Positions 7,499-16,196 of a stretch of DNA of 64,000 nt are shown piece by piece. This stretch comes from Paenibacillus cookii (lineage in GTDB: Bacteria > Bacillota > Bacilli > Paenibacillales > Paenibacillaceae), in assembly GCF_018333375.1 (NCBI RefSeq), contig NZ_BORW01000013.1:1-64000 (forward strand), read 5' to 3'. The notes beneath the pieces are model-generated. The model searched no databases. It had not been told where the DNA came from and saw only the letters and a list, made by a program, of their open reading frames with translations. The position numbers were made by a program, and so were the translations under genes. The stretch's first letter is position 1, and every line of letters starts with the position of its first letter.

Positions 7499-9104
7499 CT
7501 ACAGATTTAGCGCGGCTCCCGAAGAATGAGGGAGCAGTTCCTGGTCTTGCTGGCCGCCCAGCTTCGAATGGGCCAGATAGTCTGCCAGCGCTTGCTGCAA
7601 GGTTCCTTTCGTCACGGCCTTGGACTCGAAGGACAACCCGTTTCGGATCATCATTTTGACGATTTCCGGCCGGAGTCCCGTAATGATCGTCTTGCAGCCC
7701 ATCATTTTGATCTCGTCGATCAGGTTGATCAGCCGGTGCACCGCTTCGGCTTCGATGCCGACGACTCCCGACAAATCGATGACGAGCGTTTGGATGTTCT
7801 CTTTGCCGATTTGATCCAGAATCTTCTCTTCCATGATATCGTAGCGGACGTTATCGATCGAGCCGATCAGGGGCAGGATCGAAATCGATTGGCTGAGCGG
7901 GATGAACGGGACGGACAACTCCATGACCATTTCCTTCTGAGTCCGGATCAGATCATCTTTGAATTGGGAATAATTCATGAAAAAATGGCTTAAAAAAAGA
8001 TCCATCAGTTCGTTGATCTGCTTCTCCAGCCCGTAAAACTGTTCTTTGTTCGTCGTATGGCCGTTTATCCGGTCGTAGTTGTAGAGAAACTCCCACATGA
8101 CGCGCCGTACCGCTTGGATCCATTCCAATTTGAAGGCCAGGGTCAGCGAATGTTTCGCCCACGTGATGCCCTCCGCCTTGGCGAAGGAGATGACCTCGTA
8201 TTCTTTTCCTTGAACGATATACAGCACGAGCTTATGGGCATTATCCAGCAGGTTGAAGTTTCCGATGTCCAAAATCTCGTTGATTTTATCCCTGACGGTA
8301 ACCGCCTCGGACAAAAGCCTTTGTTCGAACATGTCGCGGTTGTAAATGAAAAACTCGGATAAATTGCCCCCTTTGAACGTCTCCAGGTCCAAACGATTCA
8401 CCTCTTTTATTCCGGTGTTGCCGGTGCCTTTCGGAAAAACGATCGTAAACCTCGTTCCTTCGCCTTCTTCGCTTTTGACCGAGATTTCCCCTTTATGCTG
8501 GTAGGCGACGGAAAAAACAAGCGTAAGTCCCATGCCGGTGCCGTTTTCTTTCGTCGAAAAAAAAAGGAGTGCCTAACTGGCTGAGCTTTTCTTTCGGAAT
8601 TCCGCTGCCGGTGTCTTCTATGTAAACGGTGATATGATTATCGGAGGCCTGGTGGCCGATCGTGACGGTGCCCTTGTCCGGAATCGCTTCGAACGCGTTT
8701 TTGATCAAGTTGAAAAACATTTTTTTCAATTGATTGCGCCTGCCGTAAATAAAATTGCCCGAGTCCCGGAGCTCCCGTTGCAAATGCACCCGATAAAATT
8801 GATCTTGAAATAGCTGAATGATCGACTCCAGTTCGACGGTCAAATCAATCGGTTCGGTGGGCTCGTTATTCAGATCGGGTTTGGAAACTTGCAGCAAATT
8901 TTGCAGGATGTCAATGGCATTCTCCAGTTCGGACTGGGCAATGTCGATATAGTTCGCATCATTTTTTTCTTTCAAGAGCTGGAGAAATCCTTTGACGGCC
9001 GTTAGAGGATTTTTGACCTCATGGGCAATGCCTGCTGCGATTTGCCCGACTGAAGCCAACTGGGTCAAGTGCATATCGTTTTGCATATGGTTACGTCGTT
9101 CCAC
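7499..9104 (-). pseudogene. Histidine kinase fused to an RsbR-like STAS domain, split by a frameshift
   Basis: Two overlapping reading frames make one protein. 9104-8493 gives HisKA (AAGIAHEVKNPLTAVKGF) and most of a HATPase (N box FFNLIKNAFEAI, G1 DTGSGIP). 8533-7499 gives the rest of the HATPase (GTGMGLTLVFSVAYQHKGEI), a helical region of about 170 residues, and a C-terminal STAS domain (LIGSIDNVR, LVIDLSGVVGIEAEAVHRL, TGLRPEIVKMMI). The junction is a run of nine T's in the coding strand (8557-8565). Removing one T restores a frame of about 534 residues. The start is GTG behind AAAGGG. The helical region and STAS domain resemble the RsbR co-antagonists of the stressosome. It may be a sequencing error, a real mutation, or transcription slippage. 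Confidence 0.8.
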
Positions 9105-9270
9105 CGTTTATCAGCCCTTTCTCGCTGAGTGCTCGTTTCTTGATATCATCTTAATATATATTTTCCGACAATGGTATAGCGCAATTGGACTGCGTCAGGC
9201 GTTCGTTGCATCGGTCCGGCCGATATGTTATGACTGAAATACAAAAGTAAAGGATATAGGTGTGGTTAAC

Positions 9271-10968
9271 ATGAAGATCAAAGCTCTGTTCGTAGCCCCG
9301 TATGCGGCGATGGAGAACTTAATAGAAGAGTGCAGGAAGCAGGAGAGCGAGCTCGATCTGACCATCCGGACAGGCAATCTGCAGGAAGGGGTCGCGCTGG
9401 CCAAGCAGGCGGAAGCCGAAGGCTTCGATTGCATCATCAGCCGGGGCGGAACGGCCAAGCTGATCAGCGAAGCGGTCGACATCCCGGTGATCGACGTGCG
9501 CGTGTCCGGTTACGACATGCTGCGGGTGCTTACGCTGGCGAACGATTTTCCGAGGAAAAAGGCGATCGTCGGGTTTCCGGCCATTACGGCCGGCGCGAAA
9601 GCGATTATCGACCTGCTCGACATTCCGATCGATATGTTCACGATCCGGGACGAGAGCGAAACGGAAGCGTTATTGCGGCAGTTAAAAGAAGACGGGTACC
9701 AGCTGATCATGGGCGACGTGGTGACGTTCGAAACGGCGTCGCGGCTCGGCTTGCTCGGGATCTTGATCCAGTCCGGCCGGGAATCCATTTTCGATGCGTT
9801 CAAGGAAGCGGCGACCGTTTCGCGCTGGCTTGCGAAAAGCAGGCAGGAAATCGAGCGGCTGAAGGGGTTTTTACGTGCCGCGGCGTCCGACTTGATGGTG
9901 TTAGCGGATAACGGGAGCGTGGTATATGAGCAGTGGAAAACGTTCAGCGCACGGCCTGAACTTGACATTCCGGTCGCCGAGGGCGCATCCGAACCCGGCG
10001 GGCCAAGCCGGGAGATGGTTCATGCAACGGATCCTGACGGACAATCGGTCCAAGTGGTCAAAACCCGAATCGCAATCGGCGAATCGGCGTATTGGCTTTG
10101 CGAATTTTTCAAGCAGCCGACCCGCAGGGAGGCCGAAGACAAACTCCGGATTCATAGGGAGCCCGCCCCGCTGATCATCCATCAGAGCGAGGCCATGAAC
10201 ACATGCCTGACGATGATCGGCCGCAGCGTGACATATGACCGGTTTATTTTCATTGGCGGGAAGGGAACGGGAAAAAGATTGCTGGCCAGGCATTTGCATG
10301 ACCTCAAAACGAAAGGGCACGGATATTTCGCTTCGGTGAAGGCGGCGGATTTGCGGGAGCTGAGCCCGGAGGAGATCCCCGAGGAGGTCCGGACGGTGTA
10401 TGTCCATGCCTTTGACCGTTTGCCGGGCGGCCGGGAGGAAATCCAGTGGCAAAAAATCGAGGCGTTAAAAAGGCGCGGGCTCACGCTTATTTTTGCCATG
10501 ACTGAGGAGGAGGCTTCCGGGGAACATAGGATATACGAAGACGGAACCATTCACGTGCATGTTCCGGCGCTGGCCGAACGGAAAGAGGACCTGAAGGAAC
10601 TGGTCACGACGTTTCTGCTGCATTTCAGCCAGACGCTCGGCACCTCGGCGATCCGGATGACGGAGAAAGGCATGAAGCTGCTGGCGGACTATGATTGGCC
10701 CGGCAACGTATCCGAATTAAAGGTGCTGCTGCAAGAGGCGGTCGTTTTGGAAAAAGGCTACGTCATCGAACATTCGCTGATCGAGCAGCTGCTGCGCCGC
10801 AAAGGAAGCGAATCCGGCGCATCCTCCGAACTGCTAAAGGGAACGCTGGATCAGATCGAGAGAAAAATCATCGAAAAGGTGCTGGAAGAAGAGGGGTTCA
10901 ACCAGACGAAGGCCGCAAAACGGCTGCAAATTAACCGTTCCACGCTTTGGCGCAAGTTAAAAGACTGA
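9271..10968 (+). CDS. PrpR-like transcription activator with degenerate AAA+ domain
   Basis: The roughly 565-residue product has a PrpR N-terminal ligand domain (about 1-190, with IISRGGTAKLI and VRVSGYDMLRVL), a linker, an AAA+-like domain with Walker A GGKGTGKRLL near residue 329, and a C-terminal Fis-type helix-turn-helix (NQTKAAKRLQINRSTLWRKL). The GAFTGA loop needed to contact sigma-54 is absent, and the Walker B region reads TVYVHAFDRL without the usual DE pair. Activation of ordinary sigma-70-type promoters is therefore more likely. The ATG at 9271 is eight bases behind AGGTG; a GTG at 9262 is the alternative. It heads the acid-sugar operon that follows and probably controls it. Confidence 0.85.
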   Translation: MKIKALFVAPYAAMENLIEECRKQESELDLTIRTGNLQEGVALAKQAEAEGFDCIISRGGTAKLISEAVDIPVIDVRVSGYDMLRVLTLANDFPRKKAIVGFPAITAGAKAIIDLLDIPIDMFTIRDESETEALLRQLKEDGYQLIMGDVVTFETASRLGLLGILIQSGRESIFDAFKEAATVSRWLAKSRQEIERLKGFLRAAASDLMVLADNGSVVYEQWKTFSARPELDIPVAEGASEPGGPSREMVHATDPDGQSVQVVKTRIAIGESAYWLCEFFKQPTRREAEDKLRIHREPAPLIIHQSEAMNTCLTMIGRSVTYDRFIFIGGKGTGKRLLARHLHDLKTKGHGYFASVKAADLRELSPEEIPEEVRTVYVHAFDRLPGGREEIQWQKIEALKRRGLTLIFAMTEEEASGEHRIYEDGTIHVHVPALAERKEDLKELVTTFLLHFSQTLGTSAIRMTEKGMKLLADYDWPGNVSELKVLLQEAVVLEKGYVIEHSLIEQLLRRKGSESGASSELLKGTLDQIERKIIEKVLEEEGFNQTKAAKRLQINRSTLWRKLKD

Positions 10969-11000
10969 TTTTACCAAACGATTCCTATAAACTGTTTAAA

Positions 11001-11077
11001 AATGCAACGTTTTTGGCATGACGAAAAATAACATGTCGAAAACTGTTGCATTTTATTTTGTAAGCGATTAATATAAT
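11001..11077 (+). promoter_or_regulatory. Large inverted repeat and activator-type promoter of the acid-sugar operon
   Basis: AATGCAAC (11001-11008) and GTTGCATT (11045-11052) are the outer arms of an imperfect inverted repeat of about 23 bases per arm. TATAAT at 11072-11077 follows with no -35 at 17 bases (nearest TTGCAT is 20 bases away, inside the repeat). A perfect -10 without a proper -35 is typical of an activated promoter. A further GTTGCA half-site is at 11107-11112. TGTAAGCGATTAAT (11060-11073) also resembles a CcpA cre with two mismatches. Confidence 0.55.
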
Positions 11078-11139
11078 AAACGAAAACGCAATCATTTCAC
11101 ATTATTGTTGCAAAATAAAACACAGGAGATGAGACAGTC

Positions 11140-12102
11140 ATGAAAATCAAGGCAGCCATTGACAAGATTCCCGGCGGGATGATGCTGATTCCGCTCTTGA
11201 TCGGGGCCATTATCCGTACGTTTTTTCCCGGAATCTTCGACTTGCCTGAATTTAAAAGCTCGTTCACGGGCGGGCTCCTAACCGGGACTTCCGCACTGCT
11301 GGCAGCTTTTTATATCTGTTTGGGTTCGACGATTCGCTTCCAGGCAACCGGTTACATTTTGAAGAAAGGGGTCAGCTTGTGGATCGGCAAAATCGGCACC
11401 ACCTTCATTATCGCGCTGCTGATTAAAGCGATCTTCCCGGATCAGAACAACCTGTTCCTCGGACTGTCCGCTTTGGCCATCGTCGCCGCGTTCTCCGATA
11501 CGAACGGCGGATTGTACATGGCGCTGATGGGCCAGCTCGGGAAAAAAGCCGAAGACGTCGCCGCTTATTCCATCATGTCGCTGGAGTCCGGCCCGTTTTT
11601 CACGATGCTGATTCTCGGCGTTGCAGGTCTGGCAAGCTTCCCGATCATGGCGTTCGTCTTTGCGATTTTGCCGCTTTTGATCGGCATGATTCTGGGTAAT
11701 CTGGACGAAAAAATGCGCGAATTTTTGAGCAAAGGCCAGGATGTCATGATCCCGCTGTTCTCGCTGGCGATCGGCGCGAGCATCAACCTTGCCAACGTGG
11801 TGAAAGCCGGCGCTTCCGGCATCATTTTGGGCCTTGGCGTCGTCGTCATTACCGGCGGCATGCTGTTTTTGATCGACCGTTTGACGGGCGGAGACGGCGT
11901 TGCCGGGATCGCCGCATCATCGACGGCGGGCAACGCGGCAGCCGTGCCGATGGCGGTAGCGGCCGTGTATACCGGATACAGCGGCATTGCGGCAACGGCA
12001 ACGCTGCAGGTAACGGCAGCCGTCATCGTCACCGCCATTTTGACGCCGCTCCTGACGACCTGGTTCGCCAAACGGGCGCAGCGCCGGAAAGCACAAGCTT
12101 AA
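11140..12102 (+). CDS. kdgT: 2-keto-3-deoxygluconate permease family transporter (KdgT)
   Basis: The 320-residue product is a membrane protein of about 10 hydrophobic helices with KdgT family wording: IDKIPGGMMLIPLLIGAIIRTFFP at the N-terminus, AFSDTNGGLYMALMGQLG in the middle and AASSTAGNAAAVPMAVAA near the end. KdgT-type carriers import acid sugars with protons. It is the first gene of a three-gene unit with a DUF1537 kinase and a PdxA-type dehydrogenase, so a four-carbon acid sugar such as D-threonate is the more likely cargo than ketodeoxygluconate. AGGAGATGAG precedes the ATG. Confidence 0.92.
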   Translation: MKIKAAIDKIPGGMMLIPLLIGAIIRTFFPGIFDLPEFKSSFTGGLLTGTSALLAAFYICLGSTIRFQATGYILKKGVSLWIGKIGTTFIIALLIKAIFPDQNNLFLGLSALAIVAAFSDTNGGLYMALMGQLGKKAEDVAAYSIMSLESGPFFTMLILGVAGLASFPIMAFVFAILPLLIGMILGNLDEKMREFLSKGQDVMIPLFSLAIGASINLANVVKAGASGIILGLGVVVITGGMLFLIDRLTGGDGVAGIAASSTAGNAAAVPMAVAAVYTGYSGIAATATLQVTAAVIVTAILTPLLTTWFAKRAQRRKAQA

Positions 12103-12117
12103 GGGAGTCGTTTGGAT

Positions 12118-13422
12118 ATGCAGCATTTTTACATCATTGCAGATGATTTGACGGGGGCTAACGATGCCGGCGTGCAGCTGTCGAAAATCGGGATCGCCTC
12201 TACCGTCTACCTGGATTGGAAAGAAGGATCGTGGACGGGAGACGGCGGCGACGTGGCGATACTCGACACGGACAGCCGCGCTGCCGACGAACAACAAGCC
12301 TATGACCGGATTCGTAAAGCAAGCGCAATTTTTCGGGCCCGGGGATACGGGCATGCTTATAAAAAAATGGACTCCACCCTCCGGGGGAACGTGGCCGCCG
12401 AGCTGGCGGCCGTCGTTTCGGTCCACCAGCCGGAAATCGTCGTCGTGGCTCCGGCCTATCCGAAAATGAACCGGCAGACGATCGGGGGCCGTCAATTCGT
12501 GAACGGCCGGCCGGTTTCTGAAACCGAGTTTGGCAGGGACCCGAAGACGCCGGTAACGGACAGCTACATTCCGAATTTGCTCGGGAAGTACGCGGACGCG
12601 GAACGCATCCGTCTTGTCGGAGAAGAACTTCTGAACGGACCGGAGGATGTTTTCCTGGAATTTATTTTACGGCATGCGGCGCAAGGCACGACCTGGTTTG
12701 TTTGCGACGCGGCCACCGATCAGGATTTGAAGGTTATTGCGGACGTTTTCGGCCAAACGAAAAAAACGATCGTCTGGGCCGGATCGGCCGGACTGATCGA
12801 ATATTTGCCCGAGGCGCTGGAGCTGCAAAAGAATGCCGTAACGTCGCAAGAGCGGCCCCAAGTGCCGCGGACGCTGACGGTATCGGCAAGCTTGTCCCGC
12901 GTGACCAAAGAGCAGCTTGAGCAGGTGCGGACGATGGCGGATGCCTCCTTCGTGGAGGTCGATCCGGTCGAACTCGTCCGGCAAACCTGCGCGGTGCGCG
13001 AGGTGCTGGAGGCGCTCGGCGGCGCCCGGGACAAAAAGCATTTTGTATTATTCGTCGATTCGTCGGAAAAAAATAGAGAGGCGACGAAACGGCTGGGAGA
13101 AGAACTCTCCTTAAACAAAACGGAAATCAGCGAGGCGATTTCGCGGGAGCTCGCAAACATCGCTTCCGAAATCGTAACCTCGTTCCCTGACATCGAGGGG
13201 CTGGTCCTGACGGGAGGCGACACGGCCAAGGCGGTTTGCAGCCGGTTGAACATGAACCGGATGCAGCTGCATACCGAGGTCGAAACCGGACTTCCGCTGG
13301 GAATATTGAGGGATGCGGCAGGTACGGGCAAAAAGTATTGGACCGTGACGAAAGCCGGGGGATTCGGCGGCCGGCATTCTTTGGCGAACGTGCTGAAATA
13401 TATGAGTGGAGAGGATGAGTAA
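12118..13422 (+). CDS. dtnK: Four-carbon acid sugar kinase (DUF1537 family)
   Basis: The roughly 434-residue cytoplasmic protein has the two DUF1537 domains: an N-terminal sugar-binding part (FYIIADDLTGANDAGVQ, DTDSRAADEQQAYDRI, YKKMDSTLRGN) and a C-terminal nucleotide-binding part (GLVLTGGDTAKAV, TVTKAGGFGG). This family phosphorylates D-threonate, D-erythronate or related acids at C4. The partner PdxA-type enzyme, and the absence of an erythronate-type dehydrogenase, favour D-threonate; the symbol rests on that context. A TTG six bases upstream (12112) is the other possible start. Sixteen bases separate it from the permease, and its stop is one base from the next start. Confidence 0.9.
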   Translation: MQHFYIIADDLTGANDAGVQLSKIGIASTVYLDWKEGSWTGDGGDVAILDTDSRAADEQQAYDRIRKASAIFRARGYGHAYKKMDSTLRGNVAAELAAVVSVHQPEIVVVAPAYPKMNRQTIGGRQFVNGRPVSETEFGRDPKTPVTDSYIPNLLGKYADAERIRLVGEELLNGPEDVFLEFILRHAAQGTTWFVCDAATDQDLKVIADVFGQTKKTIVWAGSAGLIEYLPEALELQKNAVTSQERPQVPRTLTVSASLSRVTKEQLEQVRTMADASFVEVDPVELVRQTCAVREVLEALGGARDKKHFVLFVDSSEKNREATKRLGEELSLNKTEISEAISRELANIASEIVTSFPDIEGLVLTGGDTAKAVCSRLNMNRMQLHTEVETGLPLGILRDAAGTGKKYWTVTKAGGFGGRHSLANVLKYMSGEDE

Positions 13423-13423
13423 C

Positions 13424-14431
13424 ATGAATCAAAAGAAACCTGTGATTGGCATTACGATGGGCGACGGAGCCGGGGTCGGACCGGAAATTATTTTGAAAAG
13501 CCTGAAAAACCGCGAAATTTACGATCTTTGCGACCCGCTGGTCATCGGCGACAGCAAAATTTTGGACCGCGCAAAATCCTACGTGAACAGCGACCTGGAG
13601 GTTCAGACCGTAACGGAGGACCAGCTTGGTCGGCTCGCGTACGAATTCGGGACCGTCTACTGCCTGGATCTCGACCTGCTCAGCGCCGACCTGCCGCTTG
13701 GACAAGTATCCGCCGAAGCCGGACATGCGGCGTTCGAATATTTGGCCAAGGCGATCGATCTGGCCAAAAAACAGCAAATCGACGCGATCTGCACCGCTCC
13801 GCTGAATAAAGAAGCGCTGCATAAGGGCGGCCACCAGTATCCGGGGCATACCGAAATTTTGGCCGACCTGACGGATACGAGCGAATTTTCGATGATGCTG
13901 TCCGCGCCTAACCTGAAAGTCATCCACGTCACCACGCATGTCGGCCTGATCGACGCCGTGAAAATGATCAATCCGGAGCGGGTGTACCGCGTCATTCAGC
14001 TGGCGCATGAAACGTTGACCAAATCGGGCATCGAAAATCCGCGCATCGCCGTCTGCGGCATCAATCCGCATGCGGGCGAAAACGGCCTGTTCGGATACGG
14101 CGAAGAAGAGGAGAAGGTCGTTCCCGGCGTGAAAAAGGCGCAGGAGGAAGGCATCAACGCCGTCGGGCCGCTGCCTGCCGATACGTTGTTTTTCCGCACC
14201 GTGCGCGGCGATTTCGACATCGTCGTGGCGATGTATCATGATCAGGGGCACGGGCCGGTGAAAGTGCTTGGCCTCGATGCGGGCGTGAACATTACCGTGG
14301 GCCTTCCGATCATCCGTACGAGCGTCGATCACGGCACCGCGTTCGATATCGCCGGGAAAGGCATCGTGGAAGAGAAGAGCATGATGGAAGCGATCCGTCA
14401 GGCCGTGGAGCTGGCTCCTAAGAGAAAATAA
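13424..14431 (+). CDS. pdxA2: 4-phospho-D-threonate 3-dehydrogenase, PdxA family
   Basis: The roughly 335-residue product is a PdxA homologue with PVIGITMGDGAGVGPEIILK at the N-terminus and metal-binding histidines in VTTHVGLIDAV, GINPHAGENGLFG and YHDQGHGPVKVLG. Within DUF1537 operons, this enzyme oxidises and decarboxylates 4-phospho-D-threonate to dihydroxyacetone phosphate with NAD. Being third in this operon supports that role rather than pyridoxal phosphate synthesis, which Bacillales carry out by PdxS/PdxT. GGAGAGG at 13408-13414 points to the ATG at 13424, one base after the kinase stop, so translation is probably coupled. Confidence 0.9.
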   Translation: MNQKKPVIGITMGDGAGVGPEIILKSLKNREIYDLCDPLVIGDSKILDRAKSYVNSDLEVQTVTEDQLGRLAYEFGTVYCLDLDLLSADLPLGQVSAEAGHAAFEYLAKAIDLAKKQQIDAICTAPLNKEALHKGGHQYPGHTEILADLTDTSEFSMMLSAPNLKVIHVTTHVGLIDAVKMINPERVYRVIQLAHETLTKSGIENPRIAVCGINPHAGENGLFGYGEEEEKVVPGVKKAQEEGINAVGPLPADTLFFRTVRGDFDIVVAMYHDQGHGPVKVLGLDAGVNITVGLPIIRTSVDHGTAFDIAGKGIVEEKSMMEAIRQAVELAPKRK

Positions 14432-14510
14432 AGCGAACGGACAAACATATATGGCACAGGTTTCCCGTCCCTGGAGGCGGCGACCGGTGCTAAAATGACC
14501 AGATGCAGCA

Positions 14511-14543
14511 AAAAAGCGCCGAAGCATGTTTTCGGCGCTTTTT
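14511..14543 (+). terminator. Terminator of the acid-sugar operon
   Basis: A perfect 13-base stem (14511-14523 with 14531-14543) has a seven-base loop and ends in five T's, 80 bases after the PdxA-type gene. Confidence 0.9.
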
Positions 14544-14724
14544 CTATTGTGCGCCCCGGCGAGAAGGCTGGCCTCGGCCCCTTGGCAAAACGCGAGTTTC
14601 CGGGCATGGCGCTTTCGCAAAATTCAAGAAATCATGGGATAGGCGGTGTGATAAGATCAAATGGATCAGGCATAACATGGTTTGGCAGATAGCCGACAGG
14701 GAGCAGATTGGAAAAGGAGTGTTC

Positions 14725-15237
14725 ATGATGAACGGTGCCATGCTGATTGAAACGTACAAAAGCGGTTTGCAGCGCTATTCGATGGCTGAACTGAGGCATC
14801 AATCCGCGCCGGGGGTTTGGTCTCTTGGGCAAATGCTCGACCACTTGATCCTGGCCTCCTTGGATTATTTTGAAAAAGTGGAGATTTGCGCGGCCGACGG
14901 CGAAGAACAAACGCTTGGAAAAACGGAAGCGGGCGAGCGGCTGCTCGAGCTTGGCGGATTCCCGCCCGTGAAAATCAAATTGCCGGACGGCCCGGAAAAC
15001 AATCCCAGCAATACGGAAAGCAAAGAAGCATTATTGCGCGGGCTGGATCAAGTGCTGCAAAAAATGAAGGATTGGGAAGAGCGGATCGACCCGGTCCATC
15101 CCTGCCGCAAAGTAAAACACGACGGCTTTGGCTGGTTGAACGCGCGGGAATGGTTTGAACTGAATGAAATGCATTTGCGCCATCACCTGCGTCAAAAGGA
15201 AGAATTGGAGCAAAAAGCGGGGGTACGCTCGCGGTGA
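14725..15237 (+). CDS. DinB/YfiT-like four-helix protein
   Basis: The 170-residue product begins at an ATG five bases behind AAAAGGAG (an adjacent ATG at 14728 is equally possible). It has the DinB_2 layout: HQSAPGVWSLGQMLDHLILASLDYF near the N-terminus and NEMHLRHHLRQKEEL at the end, with the histidines expected to hold a metal. These proteins are soluble and often thiol-dependent transferases, but the substrate is unknown. The gene stands alone between a terminator and a non-coding stretch. Confidence 0.85.
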   Translation: MMNGAMLIETYKSGLQRYSMAELRHQSAPGVWSLGQMLDHLILASLDYFEKVEICAADGEEQTLGKTEAGERLLELGGFPPVKIKLPDGPENNPSNTESKEALLRGLDQVLQKMKDWEERIDPVHPCRKVKHDGFGWLNAREWFELNEMHLRHHLRQKEELEQKAGVRSR

Positions 15238-15619
15238 CCGAAACAAGAAGGCGGACTCGGTCCAAAACCCCGTTTGCAATCTCCTATCCGGGGCAAGCGA
15301 ACGTTCGCCCGGAAACGCCGAAAGAAACGGAGCCCGCGTTGCATGCTTCGTTTTATGCAAGATTCCCCGCTCGGTCATTTCAATTTTCGGGCGTCAAGCC
15401 GGGAGTGGATAATCTCATGGCCACGTCCGTATCTTCGGACATGGCGCTCCCTGGGGGTCCTTTTGCCGCGCCATACGCTGAGGGATTCCTCCGATCGTGC
15501 CATCCTTCGCTTTATAAAGGATCGAGACCTCCTTTCATCCCCCAAAACGGGGGAAAGGAGGTCTTTTAAGATTGGGTTGCAGCCATGTGTCCAAGTTGCG
15601 GAAGCGGCCGCTTAAACGG
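15238..15619. other. Intergenic stretch of about 380 bases without a supported gene
   Basis: Open frames here (for example 15234-15569, plus strand) have no good ribosome site and read like chance sequence. The only structure seen is the hairpin at 15525-15568. Confidence 0.6.
15525..15568 (+). terminator. Terminator-like hairpin
   Basis: AGACCTCCTTTC (15525-15536) pairs with GAAAGGAGGTCT (15553-15564), with an inner CCCCC/GGGGG pair, followed by TTT. It is 290 bases from the DinB-like stop, so what it terminates is not clear. Confidence 0.6.
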
Positions 15620-16027
15620 CTACCCTTCCGAAGGATCGTCCGAAGTGATCATCCAGGTCACGCCGTATGGATCGACGAGTTCCCCGTAATGCAGGCCGTA
15701 AGGCTGGCGGGCGAAAGGATGCTTCACTGTGCCGCCGGACGATAGTCTGGCGAATGCTTCCGCGGCTTCGGAGCGCGTCGGGTACGATACATCCAGCATC
15801 ATGCCTGCGCCTTGCGTGAAAGGTTCGAGCGCGTCCGCCATAAAAATCGAATTTTCCCCCGCGACCGTCACGCACAGATGCATCACTTTGTCCCGATGAT
15901 CGCCTTCGGCGCCCGCGGCTTGTCCATGCGTTAACAAGGACTTGATCTCCCCGCCGAGCGATTCCGCATAGAACCGGGCCTGGCTTCTGGCATCTTCCGA
16001 TAAAATAAATGGTCTAAGCGTTCCCAA
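15620..16027 (-). CDS. VOC superfamily protein, PhnB-like
   Basis: The roughly 135-residue protein has the paired beta-alpha-beta-beta-beta units of the PhnB/3-demethylubiquinone-like branch of the vicinal oxygen chelate fold (RPFILSEDARSQARFYAESLGGE, then GLHYGELVDPYGVTWMI). No reaction can be assigned; many members are annotated only by fold. An ATG at 16051 lacks a ribosome site. A TTG at 16027 lies about ten bases behind AAAGGA and is taken as the start, so the N-terminus is uncertain by eight residues. It is divergent from the AraC gene. Confidence 0.85.
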   Translation of the reverse strand: MGTLRPFILSEDARSQARFYAESLGGEIKSLLTHGQAAGAEGDHRDKVMHLCVTVAGENSIFMADALEPFTQGAGMMLDVSYPTRSEAAEAFARLSSGGTVKHPFARQPYGLHYGELVDPYGVTWMITSDDPSEG

Positions 16028-16196
16028 TATGCATACATCCTTTCGGGTCATTTTGGTGTTCCGTACGGGTTTTATTATAACCCCCGCCGGCTTGCCGCGT
16101 TTCTTATGGATTGCTGCCTTGCACCCCCGGGATTTATTTTGGCGGGACGGCGGAAGTATAGTAGAATGGGCTTAAATCGGATGGGAGGGACCGAAC

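Noticed and set aside
7499..8533. Treating the two kinase-STAS pieces as separate genes
   Set aside because: The second piece would start in the middle of the ATPase G2 box (GTGMGL), and the two frames join exactly when one base is removed from the T9 run.
11010..11035. A sigma-54 promoter (TTTGGCATG) before kdgT, suggested by the PrpR-like regulator
   Set aside because: The -12 GC element is missing at the required spacing, the -24 is imperfect, and the regulator lacks GAFTGA. A TATAAT is present instead.
15234..15569. A 111-codon plus-strand frame after the DinB-like gene
   Set aside because: It overlaps the previous stop, has no ribosome site, lacks coding character and runs through a terminator-like hairpin.
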